Shown: in pieces, positions 9,340 through 20,301 of the stretch
How the letters are laid out: each line of letters begins with the position of its first letter
Position numbering within the stretch: the first letter of the stretch is position 1
Assembly: GCA_037447655.1 (NCBI GenBank)
Contig: JBBHKE010000395.1
Coordinates: forward strand, 121,948 to 185,947
Direction: 5' to 3'
DNA: 64,000 bases
From: Zygnema cylindricum
Taxonomy: Eukaryota; Streptophyta; Zygnematophyceae; Zygnematales; Zygnemataceae
Notes under the pieces: model-generated
The model's database searches: none
What the model saw: the letters and a program-made list of their open reading frames with translations, nothing else
What the model was told of the DNA's origin: nothing
Made by a program: the position numbers and the translations under genes

Positions 9340-11357
9340 ACAGAATTTGCAATGCTTGGTAAATTCCTAATTTCATTCTCCTTGTAAAAATCTAAGTTCT
9401 CCTTTGGTTTCCTTGATGATTCCGTAACGGATTTTAATTCTTCATGGACATTAACGTTGAAGACTCCTTGACGGTGTGCCGTACGGGATCATAGACCCGA
9501 TCTTTGTCCCCTAAACAACAAAGATGACGCGCTAACTCAATGCACCAAAAATTCCCGTCTCTTAGATGACTTTACATATTATACGGTCGCGAGTTAGCCC
9601 CAAATTCGCAAATGGTGGGACTGTCGGCTTTCGACCACTCCACAATTTTCTCGGCGTTTTGTCCCGAAGACCATAGAGAGTCCCCGCTTGAAAATATTAG
9701 TGTTATGTATCGGCAAGAAATTTATCACGATAACACTGATACCGATAGTTATCGGTGATCGAACGGTCGGGGATCCCGATATATCGCTCCAAGACCAACA
9801 AATTCCTGATTGGTGATAAGTAGAAAAAATATAGTACGCTATATAATATTACCTTATAATATATTGTAATATATTTTTTACTGTATATAGCGTGGCATGC
9901 CATGTGTAGTAATCTGTTCCGTACTATGTGTAACGGAATAACGACGGTTCAGTACGACGGGATAAACCGTACAATTGTGTAAGAAGTACCGTACAATTGT
10001 CGCCGATAGTTATCGATACTGGTATTATCGCGATAAAAAACCGATAATATCAGTATTTTACGGCAATAACACGAGATTAGATATATCGTGCCAACATATG
10101 GATTATCGGCAAAACCTTGCCGATACACAGCACTATAAAATATAATTTGCCGTGGGGATTGAATCTCCCCACACATCATTTTATGACCGGTGTTATGAAT
10201 CATAGCCTACACCATTTCTTATAAGGTTCATTTCTTCTTTTCGGCAACTTTGTTGGATTCCACGAATATGAAGCGATAAATTGTTCGCTTATTCCATGAT
10301 ACCCCTTAAACACCACCAATTAGCCACCGTTGTTTGACGAAAGTGCCTTAACCTTTCTCTCACGATTCCGCTCAGCCATGACATGTCACTCATTCAGTGT
10401 CACAAATGCAACAAATTTCTTCTTAAACAAATATACGCATGATGTTCAAGGATAGTCATTAAATATCACAAAAATGTACCGCTTTGCTACAATCGTCTCC
10501 GATTTAATGTGATCGCAAAGGTCAAAATATACCAACTCAAAAGGCTATTAAGCTTGATACTTTGTGTCCTCTAATATACGAGGTTTCCAAATTTGGGGCC
10601 CTCGACAACATCTTATGGATTACATTGATGTTCAGACCCCCAATTTGAATTTATTGTCCACCCCTCTCAAGCACACTTACACCAACTCATTAGATCTGCG
10701 CAACACTCACTAAGTTAACGAAACTGTATGCAATATGATGAGTACTATAGAGACGATTTTCTTTTTTATATTCTTTGCCTCAAATATCTTATGTAAGGCT
10801 CAAGATGAACCATTCCAGCTATGTAGACCAACATGACATGGTCGCTTCGATCTTCAATCCCCTCTAAAATGATCACTTGTCCCATATTATCAGAGGAAGT
10901 GCATCCGTGCGCACGTGATGAGATGCACCGGTGTGGATGATCCACTCCTTTTTTTTTTTATTCATCGAATTATTTTTTCGGTTGAGACCCGAAAAATGTT
11001 TGGTTGCAGTCGGTGTTAGTGTTGTAACTGTATAATCTCCTTCTCCGATCTAAATACCACGACTACGACCGTTAGCGCAACCGCGACCACCTTGGTCGCC
11101 TTTTTCGCAACCTCTACCACCATTATGGACATAATCCTTTGTATAACATTGCATGCCCCACTTGCCACAATCATAACTTCCCTATGTCCAAGCAACTCGT
11201 AGACAAGTGTTTGCCCTTTGCCGAGATAACAAGTCACATTACTTTGATCTTCTTGGACCTTCAATGTACCACTTTGAAATTTCCCCTTGCGAACCCGCCA
11301 CGTCTTTTTTCTGGACCACGTACTCTACTGCGCCATTAACCACGAAGAATTTGGCAT
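9340..11357 (-). pseudogene. Ancient, heavily decayed copia gag-pol remnant
   Basis: Read on the minus strand, copia landmarks appear in the right order through many stops and frameshifts. A Cys/Gly/Arg-rich nucleic-acid-binding region is at about 11010-11260. WIIHTGASHH at about 10920-10950 resembles the protease DSGA motif with D replaced. An integrase core lies at about 10200-10560 (YIFVIFNDYP, then NPTKLPKRRNEP at about 10230 resembling PQQNGVAERRNRT). Integrase C-terminal SGRKPTVPP is at about 9620. A pol linker is near 9340-9470. It is clearly older than, and different from, families A-G. Two later insertions cut it: an hAT-like element (9698-10135) and E1 at 11363. Confidence 0.6.
9698..10135. 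mobile_element. hAT-like MITE inserted in the old integrase
   Basis: Ends TAGTGTTATGTATCGG and CCGATACACAGCACTA, flanked by GAAAATAT and TAAAATAT (7 of 8 positions equal). The decayed integrase reading continues on both sides, which confirms an insertion into pre-existing copia sequence. Confidence 0.75.
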
Positions 11358-11362
11358 CGGAG

Positions 11363-12049
11363 TGAAACTCTCAGACCTCAATAAAGTCCTCAGAGTGGAC
11401 AGCTTCCAAGAAGCCTCTAGGATAATCCTGACCCCTTTGTGTTTAAGCAAAAATAACTGCCACCCTGACAGACAAAAACTCTGACCACCTTCACCCCTGT
11501 GAAGAGAAGACTCCCCTGAGTCGATAGCAAAAAGAATCTCTGAATTTGCTCCCTTGACAGTAAGTTATGGAGGGTCAAAGTTGACCTTTTGTACAGAAGC
11601 TCTCTGGGAGAGAGGGTCCTATCTTCTAATTTTTTCTAAGTTATATCTCTCTCACAGACTCTATCTACTGATGTACGGAACCAATCAGATTACAGTTCCG
11701 TACGCAAAAGTACAGCTGCCGGTGTACTTTATGTACGAACACTGTACGACATGCCTTAAATGTCGACACGTGGTATGTCCGGATTCGCTCCTTTAATCCT
11801 CGGAGATGCCGCGCTCCAATGTAACTTCGCCACGTGTCATCCGATGTGGCGATGCCCACAAACCGCCGAATTCTCCTTCCGCGATCTCGGCGCTAATTCC
11901 GGCCGTCCGATTAAACTCGCATTTGATCGTAGCCGTAATAAATACATGCGCGGTATTTGTTTCGCTTACGAAATCAATGCGCGGTATTGATTTCTTATCC
12001 GTACCGCAATTCGTACTTTTACACTACCATATCTATGTATTACATTAGA
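11363..12049 (-). repeat. E1 3' LTR, U5-side part
   Basis: Family A LTR from TGAAACTCTCAGACC up to ATGTATTACATT, where an inverted LTR copy begins. About 98-99% identical by eye to 18049-18730. Confidence 0.85.
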
Positions 12050-12602
12050 TTCTAATCGGACGGCCGCAATTAGCGCCGAGATCGCGGAGGAAGTTTTTGG
12101 CGGTTTATAGCCATCGCCACATCAGATGACGCGTGGCGAAATGTCGTTGGATCGTGGAATCCCCGGAGATTATGGCATCGAACCCGGATATGACATGTGT
12201 CGACATTTAGGCCTTGTCGTACAATGTCCGTACCTAAAGTACACCGACAGCTGTACTTTTGCGTACGGAACACAATTCTGATTGGTTCCGTACATTAGTA
12301 GATAGAGTCTGTGAGTGAGATAGGACTTAGAAAAATTAGGAGATAGGACCCTCTCTCCCAGAGAGCTTCTGTACAAAAGGTCAAGTTTGACCCTCCCTAA
12401 CATACTGCTCAGGGGAGCAAATTCAGAGATTCTTTTTCCTATCGACTCAGGGGAGTCTTGTCTTCACAAGGGTGAATGTGGTCAGAGTTTTTGTCTGCGA
12501 AGGTGGCAGTTATTTTTGCTTAAACACAAAGGGGTCAGGATTATCCTAGAGGCTTCTTGGAAGCTGTCCACTCTGAGGACTTATGGAGGTCTCAGAGTTT
12601 CA
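12050..12602 (+). repeat. Inverted family A LTR fragment (E3)
   Basis: Plus-strand LTR from AGATTCTAATCGGACGG to the terminus ...GAGTTTCA. It forms a head-to-head palindrome with 11363-12049. Confidence 0.85.
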
Positions 12603-13314
12603 GGTTATGGGCCCACCCTCTAGGGTACCAATCTTTAATGGAACTGGCTTCATATACTGAGAAAGTATGATGATAGGAGCTCTATGCGAAAAAAGGTTTT
12701 AGGGGATAGTGAGTGGACGATTGGGGCGTCCATCAAGTCTTGGAATTCCTCTAAGGTTTAAAGAAAGCAGATTCACCAGGAAAGAGGATTCACCTTCAAC
12801 GGAGGAAACAAAGGAAGGAGAGGTGGTGGACAAAGGAAAGGAGAAGGAGGCGACCACACCAATAGCAACTGGTCTAGCATTCATGTCACCTATTCCGAGG
12901 AACGAGGAGAATGATACTGAAACCTGGGACTTCAACAATATGGCGGCAAAGCACTTTATCCTACGCCATCTCACTCAAGGACTTGCATGTCCTCATTTGC
13001 AGGTAGAGAGGGCATCCGATGTTTGGATGGCTCTCATAGAGATGTACCGAAGTGGTACGATTCAGCAACAACAGTTGGCTGATCAGAAAGTTAAGGAGTA
13101 TGTATACAAAGGGGGAAATATGTTGGATTTTTGCAATGAGCTTGCTACACTCTTCATGGAGCTAGAGAGTGCGGGAAAAGTTTTTAGTGAAAAAGAAAAG
13201 GTTAACTGTTTACTAATGAAGTTACCTGATGAGTTCGAGAACATAGTCAACCGTGTGCAGGACTTGCCGGACTCAAGGTGGATATAGAACTCAGTGGTAG
13301 GGATGATTCTCGTT
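12583..13314 (+). pseudogene. Copia gag fragment (E3)
   Basis: Starts at the ATG in the LTR end (12583), runs through the PBS (12603-12617) and reads the family A Gag N-terminus. Two Trp codons are stops (TGA near 12658, TAG near 12703). The frame from 12709 to 13287 is then open for 192 residues, including MLDFCNELATLFMELE. It ends abruptly after the Gag motif WI, where the U3 part of the E1 LTR begins in the other orientation. Zinc knuckle and all of pol are missing. Confidence 0.75.
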
Positions 13315-13696
13315 TGATATCTATGTATCCCGTTAACAGTTATAGTTAAATGACTAATCCTACGTGTACATGTTTAAATAATTATCGTACTATATAATAC
13401 ATAACATTCCTTCTAGACTTAACGGCTAAGGCTACCGGCTATCTACTCACTGACAGCCGGCAGGTACTAGGATCAAATCCTTGTTGGCACATACCTTTTA
13501 GTAATTAATCCCTATACTAATATAAATTTCTCGTAAACTTGAGGATAGCCTAGGTAGCCATGGCTCTAGCTTCCTCTCCAATTTCTCAGTGACTGCGACA
13601 AGTTTGAGAGTTGGAGAGAGAAGTTAGAGGTAGACTGCCTCGGCTTCTTTATTTCTATTCAGACCTAGAAAATACTTAAAACCATTAATTTCTACA
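13315..13696 (-). repeat. E1 3' LTR, U3-side part
   Basis: From GATATCTATGTATCCCG to ATTAATTTCTACA. It contains the tRNA-like module (about 13417-13490) and the GCCATGGCTCTAGCT block. Confidence 0.8.
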
Positions 13697-13709
13697 CTCC
13701 CTATATTTT
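13697..13709 (-). promoter_or_regulatory. Polypurine tract of E1
   Basis: On the minus strand AAAATATAGGGAG lies directly before the LTR start TGTAGAAATT. This is the expected plus-strand primer position of a copia element. Confidence 0.75.
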
Positions 13710-13711
13710 CT

Positions 13712-16700
13712 AGTCAATCTTTAATTTCAGACCACACTTCTCTTGCAAAAAATTAGCTTAGGGGAAGGCACAGGTTTGGTCATCATATCTGCTACCATCT
13801 CACTATCTGGTCGGTACTCTAAACTGATTATTTTATTTTCTACTTTCTCTCTAACAAAGCTGAGTCTAATGTCCATGTGTTTAGCTTTAAAATGATGTTT
13901 AGGATTGGCAGAAATAGCGATTGCTGCTTGATTATCACAAAATATTTTCTGCACACCACTCTTAAGATGACCAAGTTCACCACGTAAAGACTTGACCCAC
14001 ATCAATTCTTTTACAGCAGAGCAAGAGGCCATATACTCAACCTCCATGGTGGACTGAGCAATAACGTTTTGCTATTTGCTACTCCAACAGCAAGCCCCAT
14101 CACCCACATATAATACATATCCAGAAGTGCATCTCCTCATCGGAGCATCACCATAACTAGCATCACTCCAAGTAGTGATGTCAGTATTCTCCCCACCCAA
14201 ATGCAAACATAAATCCCTAGTTCCTATCAAGTATCTAAGAACTCTCTTAGCTGCCTCCCAATCCTTCTTAGTGGGAGCATTTAGACTTCTACTCAGCACT
14301 CCTACAGCTGCAGCTAAATCCGGCCGGGTACAATTCATAAAATAGATTAGACTTCCCACTACTTGCCTGTAAGGAATAGTTTGCATGAACTTCTGTTCTT
14401 CAGGAGATAATTCCTCGTCTAAGACTATGACTCCTTCTTCCTCACTCCCGTCACTTCCTTTCTTCAATTCCATTGGAGTTGTAGAACTATTAGCTTTATC
14501 CATTTGAATTTTTTCAAGCATGTTCCCTATTGCTTCTTTTTGAGTCAATCATATAATTTTTCTTTTTCGGTGTCTCTCTACTTGAATTCCCAAAATATAT
14601 TTTGCTTCCCCCATATCCTTTATTTCAAATCTCCCCTTAAGATCGGTTTTCAATTTAATAATTTTTTCCATTGATTTACTTAAAACAAGCAAATCATCAA
14701 CATAAATTGCAATAAATATAAAACCTTCCTCATCTTCGAAAACATAGATTGAGTGATCTGAGCTGATCCGGATATATCCCTGACCGGCAAGAAACTCATG
14801 AAGCTTCTTATTCCACTGTCGAGGCGCCTGTTTCAAACCATAAAGAGATTTAATCAGCCGGCATACCATACTCTCCTCTCCTTCTTCCACAAACCCTTCG
14901 GGTTGTTGCATGAAGATCTCCTCTTCCAATTCTCTATGCAAAAAGGCTGTTTTGATGTCCATCTGGTGCACTTGCATGTCTTCCGCTGCTGCCAAGCTGA
15001 GAAGTATGCGGACGGAGGGAAATCTAACCACCGGGGCAAAGGTTTCCTCGTAGTCAATTCCCTCCTTTTGTGTAAATCCCTTTGCCACTAGTCAGGCCTT
15101 GTAGCGCTCGATTGTGTTATCTGGGTTCAGTTTTAATTTGAAAACCCACTTACAACCGATTGGTTTTTGGTTAGGTGGACAATCCACCAGCTCTCAAGTA
15201 TCGGCTGCCATAATTGAGGCCATCTCTTCATTGATGGCTGTCTTCCACCGATTTCTTTCTGGACAAGTCATCGCCTCTCCATAAGTTTGAGGTTCATCTT
15301 GATGAGATAGTTTTGTTACCTTGTTATTAACCTGTTTTTCTTGCAGTCTTTTACTACTTCTCCTTCCACCTTCAAAATCTGAGGCCGGAATAGATGGTTC
15401 TCGTGGATTCTTTCGAACAAACTTGGTTTCTCCCCTATCCCTTGATTTCGAATCAATTTCCACCACGTCTTCCGCTTCGGGTAGAGTTGTCACTGGAGTT
15501 TCCACAGCCGAGTCCTTTGCAGTCTGATTTGTACCTGCAAGAATGTCATCGTCTCTTAAACCTGGATAGTTAGGAAGCTCAAAGTCATCAGAATTTTCTG
15601 ACTCAAATCTGATTTTTACTGACTTTGTATATTTGAAGGGATCCACAGACTTTCCTTCATCCATAACTACTAGATGCTTTACTAAGATTATATCTTCTCT
15701 TTTTAGATCATAAACTCTATATCCTTTAACATCCTCATCATATCCTAATAAGTATCCCGGTTTTCCTTTAGGATCTAGCTTCCAATTGGACCGATCAGTA
15801 TCTAGACTGAACACTTGACTGCCGAAAACCTTTAAATGAGATAAGTCTGGTTTCCGGCCTGTCCATCTCTCATAAGGTGTTTGATCTTTTATAGCTGAAG
15901 TAAGAACTCTATTTTTGAGGTAATTAGCACAGTTCATTGCTTCTGCCCAAAACCTTTTTCATATCTTCTTATCCTACAACATACTTCTAGCACTATCACT
16001 TAGTGTTCTATTTAACCTTTCAGCTACCCCATTCTGTTCCGGATTTTCTGGAATTGTCTTTTGGTGTTGAACCCCATCTTCCCTCAAAAAATCCTCAAAC
16101 TGGTTAGAAGTATACTCTCCACCATTGTCACTCCTTACTCTCTTGATTGGAGTTTCATGGAGTTTTTCGCTCCATGATTTATATTGTCTAAAACAATCCT
16201 CAGCTTCTGACTTGTTTTTCAAAAAATACACCCGGGAATACCGAGACAAATCATCAGTGATAGTCATCATAAATCTCTTCCCCACCGGTGAGGGCCTCTA
16301 GCCGGTCCCCAAATATCTGTGTGTACTAGATTTAGAAGTTTTTCTCCCTTGTAGGTGGCTGTTTTAGGAAAGGGTAATCTGTGTGCTTTACCTTGAGCAC
16401 ACCCATTACAATCACTTATATCATCACTCTCACTGATCTGAATCCCTTCCACCACTCCCATCTTTTTTATCTCTCTTAGCTTATCTAGATTCACATGCCC
16501 AAGCCTCTTATGCCACATCATATTATCATGAACACCAGCATAATAAATTTTCTTCGTTTCATTATTTAAGATCAGCCTAAACATCCCATGGCTACCTTTC
16601 TCAGCAATGAAATAGTCATCTTCCTCAAAACTAGCAGTAAAGACTCCTTTCCTAGTGCTAGTAAAAAAACCCTTATCATCTAATACAGATGTAGAGATAA

Positions 16701-18068
16701 GGTTTTTGTTCAGCTCCGGAATAAACAATACATTGGAGAATGTTAATATGGATGTCTTTCCTTCTACTAACACTTTCAGATCTACCGATCCTACAAGAGT
16801 AGTGGTGACTATCCTCCCATCCCCGTACTCTATCTCTACGGTGGGAATCTTTCTTATCTTAGTGAACAAGTGCCTATCCTTACACATGTGCATTGAGGCA
16901 CCTGAATCCAAAATCTAGCCTGCTTCACCTTTCAATCCACCGTAAGCACATTTCTGCCTTCGTGGAATTTCAACCTCAGTTTTCGCCTCCAACTCCTCAT
17001 CCAAAAGGAGCTCATCGTCCTCGTCCTCGGATTCCGCCTCAAGTACCTGTGTGATAAGGGCCTTTTTCTTTCCTCTCGGGGTACCACCGGTCTGCCCCTC
17101 CTTTAACCGAAGCTCATTTAGCTTAGTGCACTCTACCATATAGTGCTCCGGTTTCTTACAAAAATGACATAAACCTTTGGGAGCCCATGGTTCGAACTCG
17201 TCAACCTGTTTCTTTTTTGCTCCCTACCCCTATAGTTTTGGACTGGTTTCCAAGAATCCTTGTTCCTCCAATCGGTCGCTGTTGCCAAGGCTTGGCCACT
17301 CTTTCCTCCCCTTCTGATCTCAATCGTATTCTCACGAACGAGAATCATCCCTACCACTGAGTTCCATATCCACCTTGAGTCCGGCAAGTCATGCACACGG
17401 TTGACTATGTTCTCGAACTCATCAGGTAACTTCATTAGTAAACAGTTAACCTTTTATTTTACACTAAAAACTTTTCCCGCACTCTCAAGCTCCATGAAGA
17501 GTGTAGCAAGCTCATTGCAAAAATCCAACATATTTCCCCCTTTATAAACATACTCCTTAACTTTCTGATCAGCCAACTTTTGTTGCTGAATCGTACCACT
17601 TCCGTACATCTCTATGAGAGCCATCCAAAGATCGGATGCCCTTTCTACCTGCAAATGAGGACATGCAAGTCCTTGAGTGAGATGACGTAGGATGAAGTGC
17701 TCTGCCGCCATATTGTTGAAGTCCCAGGTTTCAGTATCATTCTCCTCGTTCCTCGGAATAGGTGACATGAATGTCGAACCAGTTGTTATTGGTGTGGTCC
17801 CCTCCTTCTCCTTTCCTTTGTCCACCACCTCTCCTTCTTTTGTTTCCTCCGTTGAAGGTGGGTCCTCTTTTCTGGTGAATATGCTTCCTCCAAACCCTGG
17901 AGGAATTCTAAGACTTGATGGACGCCCCAACCGTCCAATCACTATCCCCCAAAACCTTTTTTCGCATAGAGCTCCTATCATCATACTTTCCCAGTATATG
18001 AAGCCAGTTCCATTCAAGATTGGTACCCTAGAGGGTGGGCCCATAACCTGAAACTCTGAGAACACCAT
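13712..18068 (-). pseudogene. Copia gag-pol pseudogene (E1)
   Basis: All domains are present in copia order: Gag (from 18068) with zinc knuckle, here CHFCKKPEHYMVEC (about 17140-17180), protease DSGAS (about 16905), integrase with WHKRLGH, CNGC, SDNGGEY and PEQNGVAER (about 16560-16010), RT with YVDDLLVL (about 14690), and RNase H with TWSDASYGD, EVEYMA and DNQAAI (about 14170-13920). Integrase precedes RT, which defines Ty1/copia. The frame is broken by at least eight stops (for example 17454, 16915, 15974, 15194, 14549, 14072) and by frameshifts near 17205 and 16280. Several stops are Trp to TGA/TAG or Arg to TGA, the pattern of C-to-T decay at methylated sites. It cannot make a polyprotein. 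Confidence 0.9.
18034..18048 (-). promoter_or_regulatory. Primer binding site of E1
   Basis: GGTTATGGGCCCACC on the minus strand, immediately after the 5' LTR. It is identical to the E0 site. Confidence 0.8.
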
Positions 18069-18730
18069 AAGTCCTCAGAGTGGACAGCTTCCAAGAAGCC
18101 TCTAGGATAATCCTGACCCCTTTGTGTTTAAGCAAAAATAACTGCCACCCTGGCAGACAAAAACTTTGACCACCTTCACCCCTGTGAAGAGAAGACTCCC
18201 CTGAGTCGATAGCAAAAAGAATCTCTGAATTTGCTCCCTTGACAGTAAGTTATGGAGGGTCAAAGTTGACCTTTTGTACAGAAGCTCTCTGGGAGAGAGG
18301 GTCCTATCTTCTAATTTTTTCTAAGTCATATCTCTCTCACAGACTCTATCTACTGATGTACGGAACCAATCAGATTACAGTTCCGTACGCAAAAGTACAG
18401 CTGCCGGTGTACTTTATGTACGAACACTGTACGACATGGCTTAAATGTCGACACGTGGTATGTCCGGATTCGCTCCTTTATTCCTCGGAGATGCCGCGCT
18501 CCAATGTAACTTCGCCACGTGTCATCCGATGTGGCGATGCCCACAAACCGCCGAATTCTCCTTGCGCGATCTCGGCGCTAATTCCGGCCGTCCGATTAAA
18601 CTCGCATTTGATCGTAGCCGTAATAAATACATGCGCGGTATTTGTTTCGCTTACGAAATCAATGCGCGGTATTGATTTCTTATCCGTACCGTAATTCGTA
18701 CTTTTACACTACCATATCTATGTATTACAT
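18049..18730 (-). repeat. E1 5' LTR, U5-side part
   Basis: Family A LTR ending at ATGTATTACATT, the same breakpoint as in the 3' LTR. An inverted LTR arm follows. Confidence 0.85.
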
Positions 18731-18940
18731 TGGATTCTAATCGGACGGCCGCAATTAGCGCCGAGATCGCGGAGGAAGTTTTTGGCGGTTTATGGCCATC
18801 GCCACATGAGATGACGCGTGGCGAAATTCGTTGGATCGTGGAATCCCCGGAGATTATGGCATCGAACCCGGATATGACATGTGTCGACATTTAGGCCTTG
18901 TCGTAAAATGTCCGTACCTAAAGTACACTGGCAGCTCTAC
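18731..18940 (+). repeat. Inverted family A LTR fragment (E2 5' end)
   Basis: Near-identical to 12050-12260, including the junction with the preceding LTR. It ends in ACTTTA, where integrase sequence begins. A shared ACTTT(A/T) microhomology suggests a deletion that removed the rest of the LTR, the PBS, gag and protease. Confidence 0.8.
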
Positions 18941-20295
18941 TTTATTATGCTAGTGTTCATGATATTATGATGTGGCATAAGAGGCTTGGGCATGTGAATC
19001 TAGATAAGTTAAGAGAGATGAAAAAGATGGGAGTGGTGGAAGGGATTTAGTTCAGTGAGAGTGATGATATAAGTGATTGTAGTGGGTGTGCTCAAGGTAA
19101 AGCACACAGATTACCCTTTCCAAAAACAGCCACCTACAAGGGAGAAAAACTTCTAGATCTAGTACACAGAGATATTTGGGGACCGGCTAGAGTGCCCTCA
19201 CCGGGGGGGAAGAGATTTATGATGACTATAACTGATGATTGGTCTCGGTATTCCCGAGTATATTTTTTGAAAAACAAGTCAGAAGCTGAGGACTGTTTTA
19301 GACAATATAAAGCATGGAGCGAAAAACTCCATGAAACTCCAATCAAGAGAGTAAGGAGTGACAATGGTGGAGAGTATACTTCTAACCAGTTTGAGGATTT
19401 TTTGAGGGAAGATGGGGTTCAACACCAAAAGACAGTTCCAGAAAATCCGGAACAGAATGGGGTAGCTGAAAGGTTAAATAGAACACTAAGTGATAGTGCT
19501 AGAAGTATGTTGTCGGATAAGAAGATAGGAAAAAGGTTTTGGGCAGAAGCAATGAACTATGCTAATTACCTCAAAAATAGAGTTCTTACTTCAGCTATAA
19601 AAGATCAAACACCTTATGAGAGATGGACAGGCCGGAAACCAGACTTATCTCATTTAAAGGTTTTCGGCAGTCAAGTATTCAGTCTAGATACTGATCGGTC
19701 CAATTGGAAGCTAGATCCTAAAGGAAAACCGGGATACTTATTAGGATATGATGAGGATGTTAAAGGATATAGAGTTTATGATCTAAAAAGAGAAGATATA
19801 ATCTTAGTAAAGCATGTAGTAGTTATGGATGAAGGAAAGTCTGTGGATCCCTTCAAATATACAAAGTCAGTAAAAATCAGATTTGAGTCAGAAAATTCAG
19901 ATGACTTTGAGCTTCTTAACTATCCAGGTTTTAGAGAAGATGACATTCTTGCAGGTACAAATCAGACCGAAAAGGACTCGGCTGTGGAAACTCCAGTGAC
20001 AACTCTACCCGAAGCGGAAGACGTGGTGGAAATTGACTCGGAATCAAGGGATAGGGGAGAAGCCGAGTTTGTTCGAAAGAATCCACGAGAACCATCTATT
20101 CCGGCCTCAGATTTTGAAGGGGGAAGGAGAAGTAGTAAAAGACTGCAAGAAAAACAGGTTAATAACAAGGTAACAAAACTATCTCATCAAGATGAACCTC
20201 AAACTTATGGAGAGACGATGAATTGTCCAGAAAGAAATCGGTGGAAGACAGCCATCAATGAAGAGATGGCCTCAATTATGGCAGCCGATACTTGA
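18941..20295 (+). pseudogene. Copia integrase region (E2)
   Basis: Starts inside pol at YYASVHDIMMWHKRLGH. Integrase HX4H and CSGC zinc ligands, the first catalytic Asp (DIWGP, about 19170), the second (SDNGGEY, about 19360) and Glu in PEQNGVAER (about 19450) are all readable. From 19192 the frame is open for 367 codons, through the integrase C-terminus (GYLLGYDEDVKGYRVYD) and the acidic linker, to a TGA at 20293-20295 replacing the Trp of the RT motif D-T-W-E-L. An upstream TAG near 19049 also breaks it. Confidence 0.85.
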
Positions 20296-20301
20296 GAGCT
20301 G

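Noticed and set aside
14798-15091. Plus-strand ORFs opposite copia RT (also 20398, 57232, 6149, 58984)
   Set aside because: Antisense shadows of the conserved pol reading frame.
18239-18694. 151-codon plus-strand ORF, with counterparts at 3323, 11554, 55197 and 60601
   Set aside because: Lies within the U5/R part of family A LTRs in antisense; length varies between copies through indels, so there is no sign of coding constraint.
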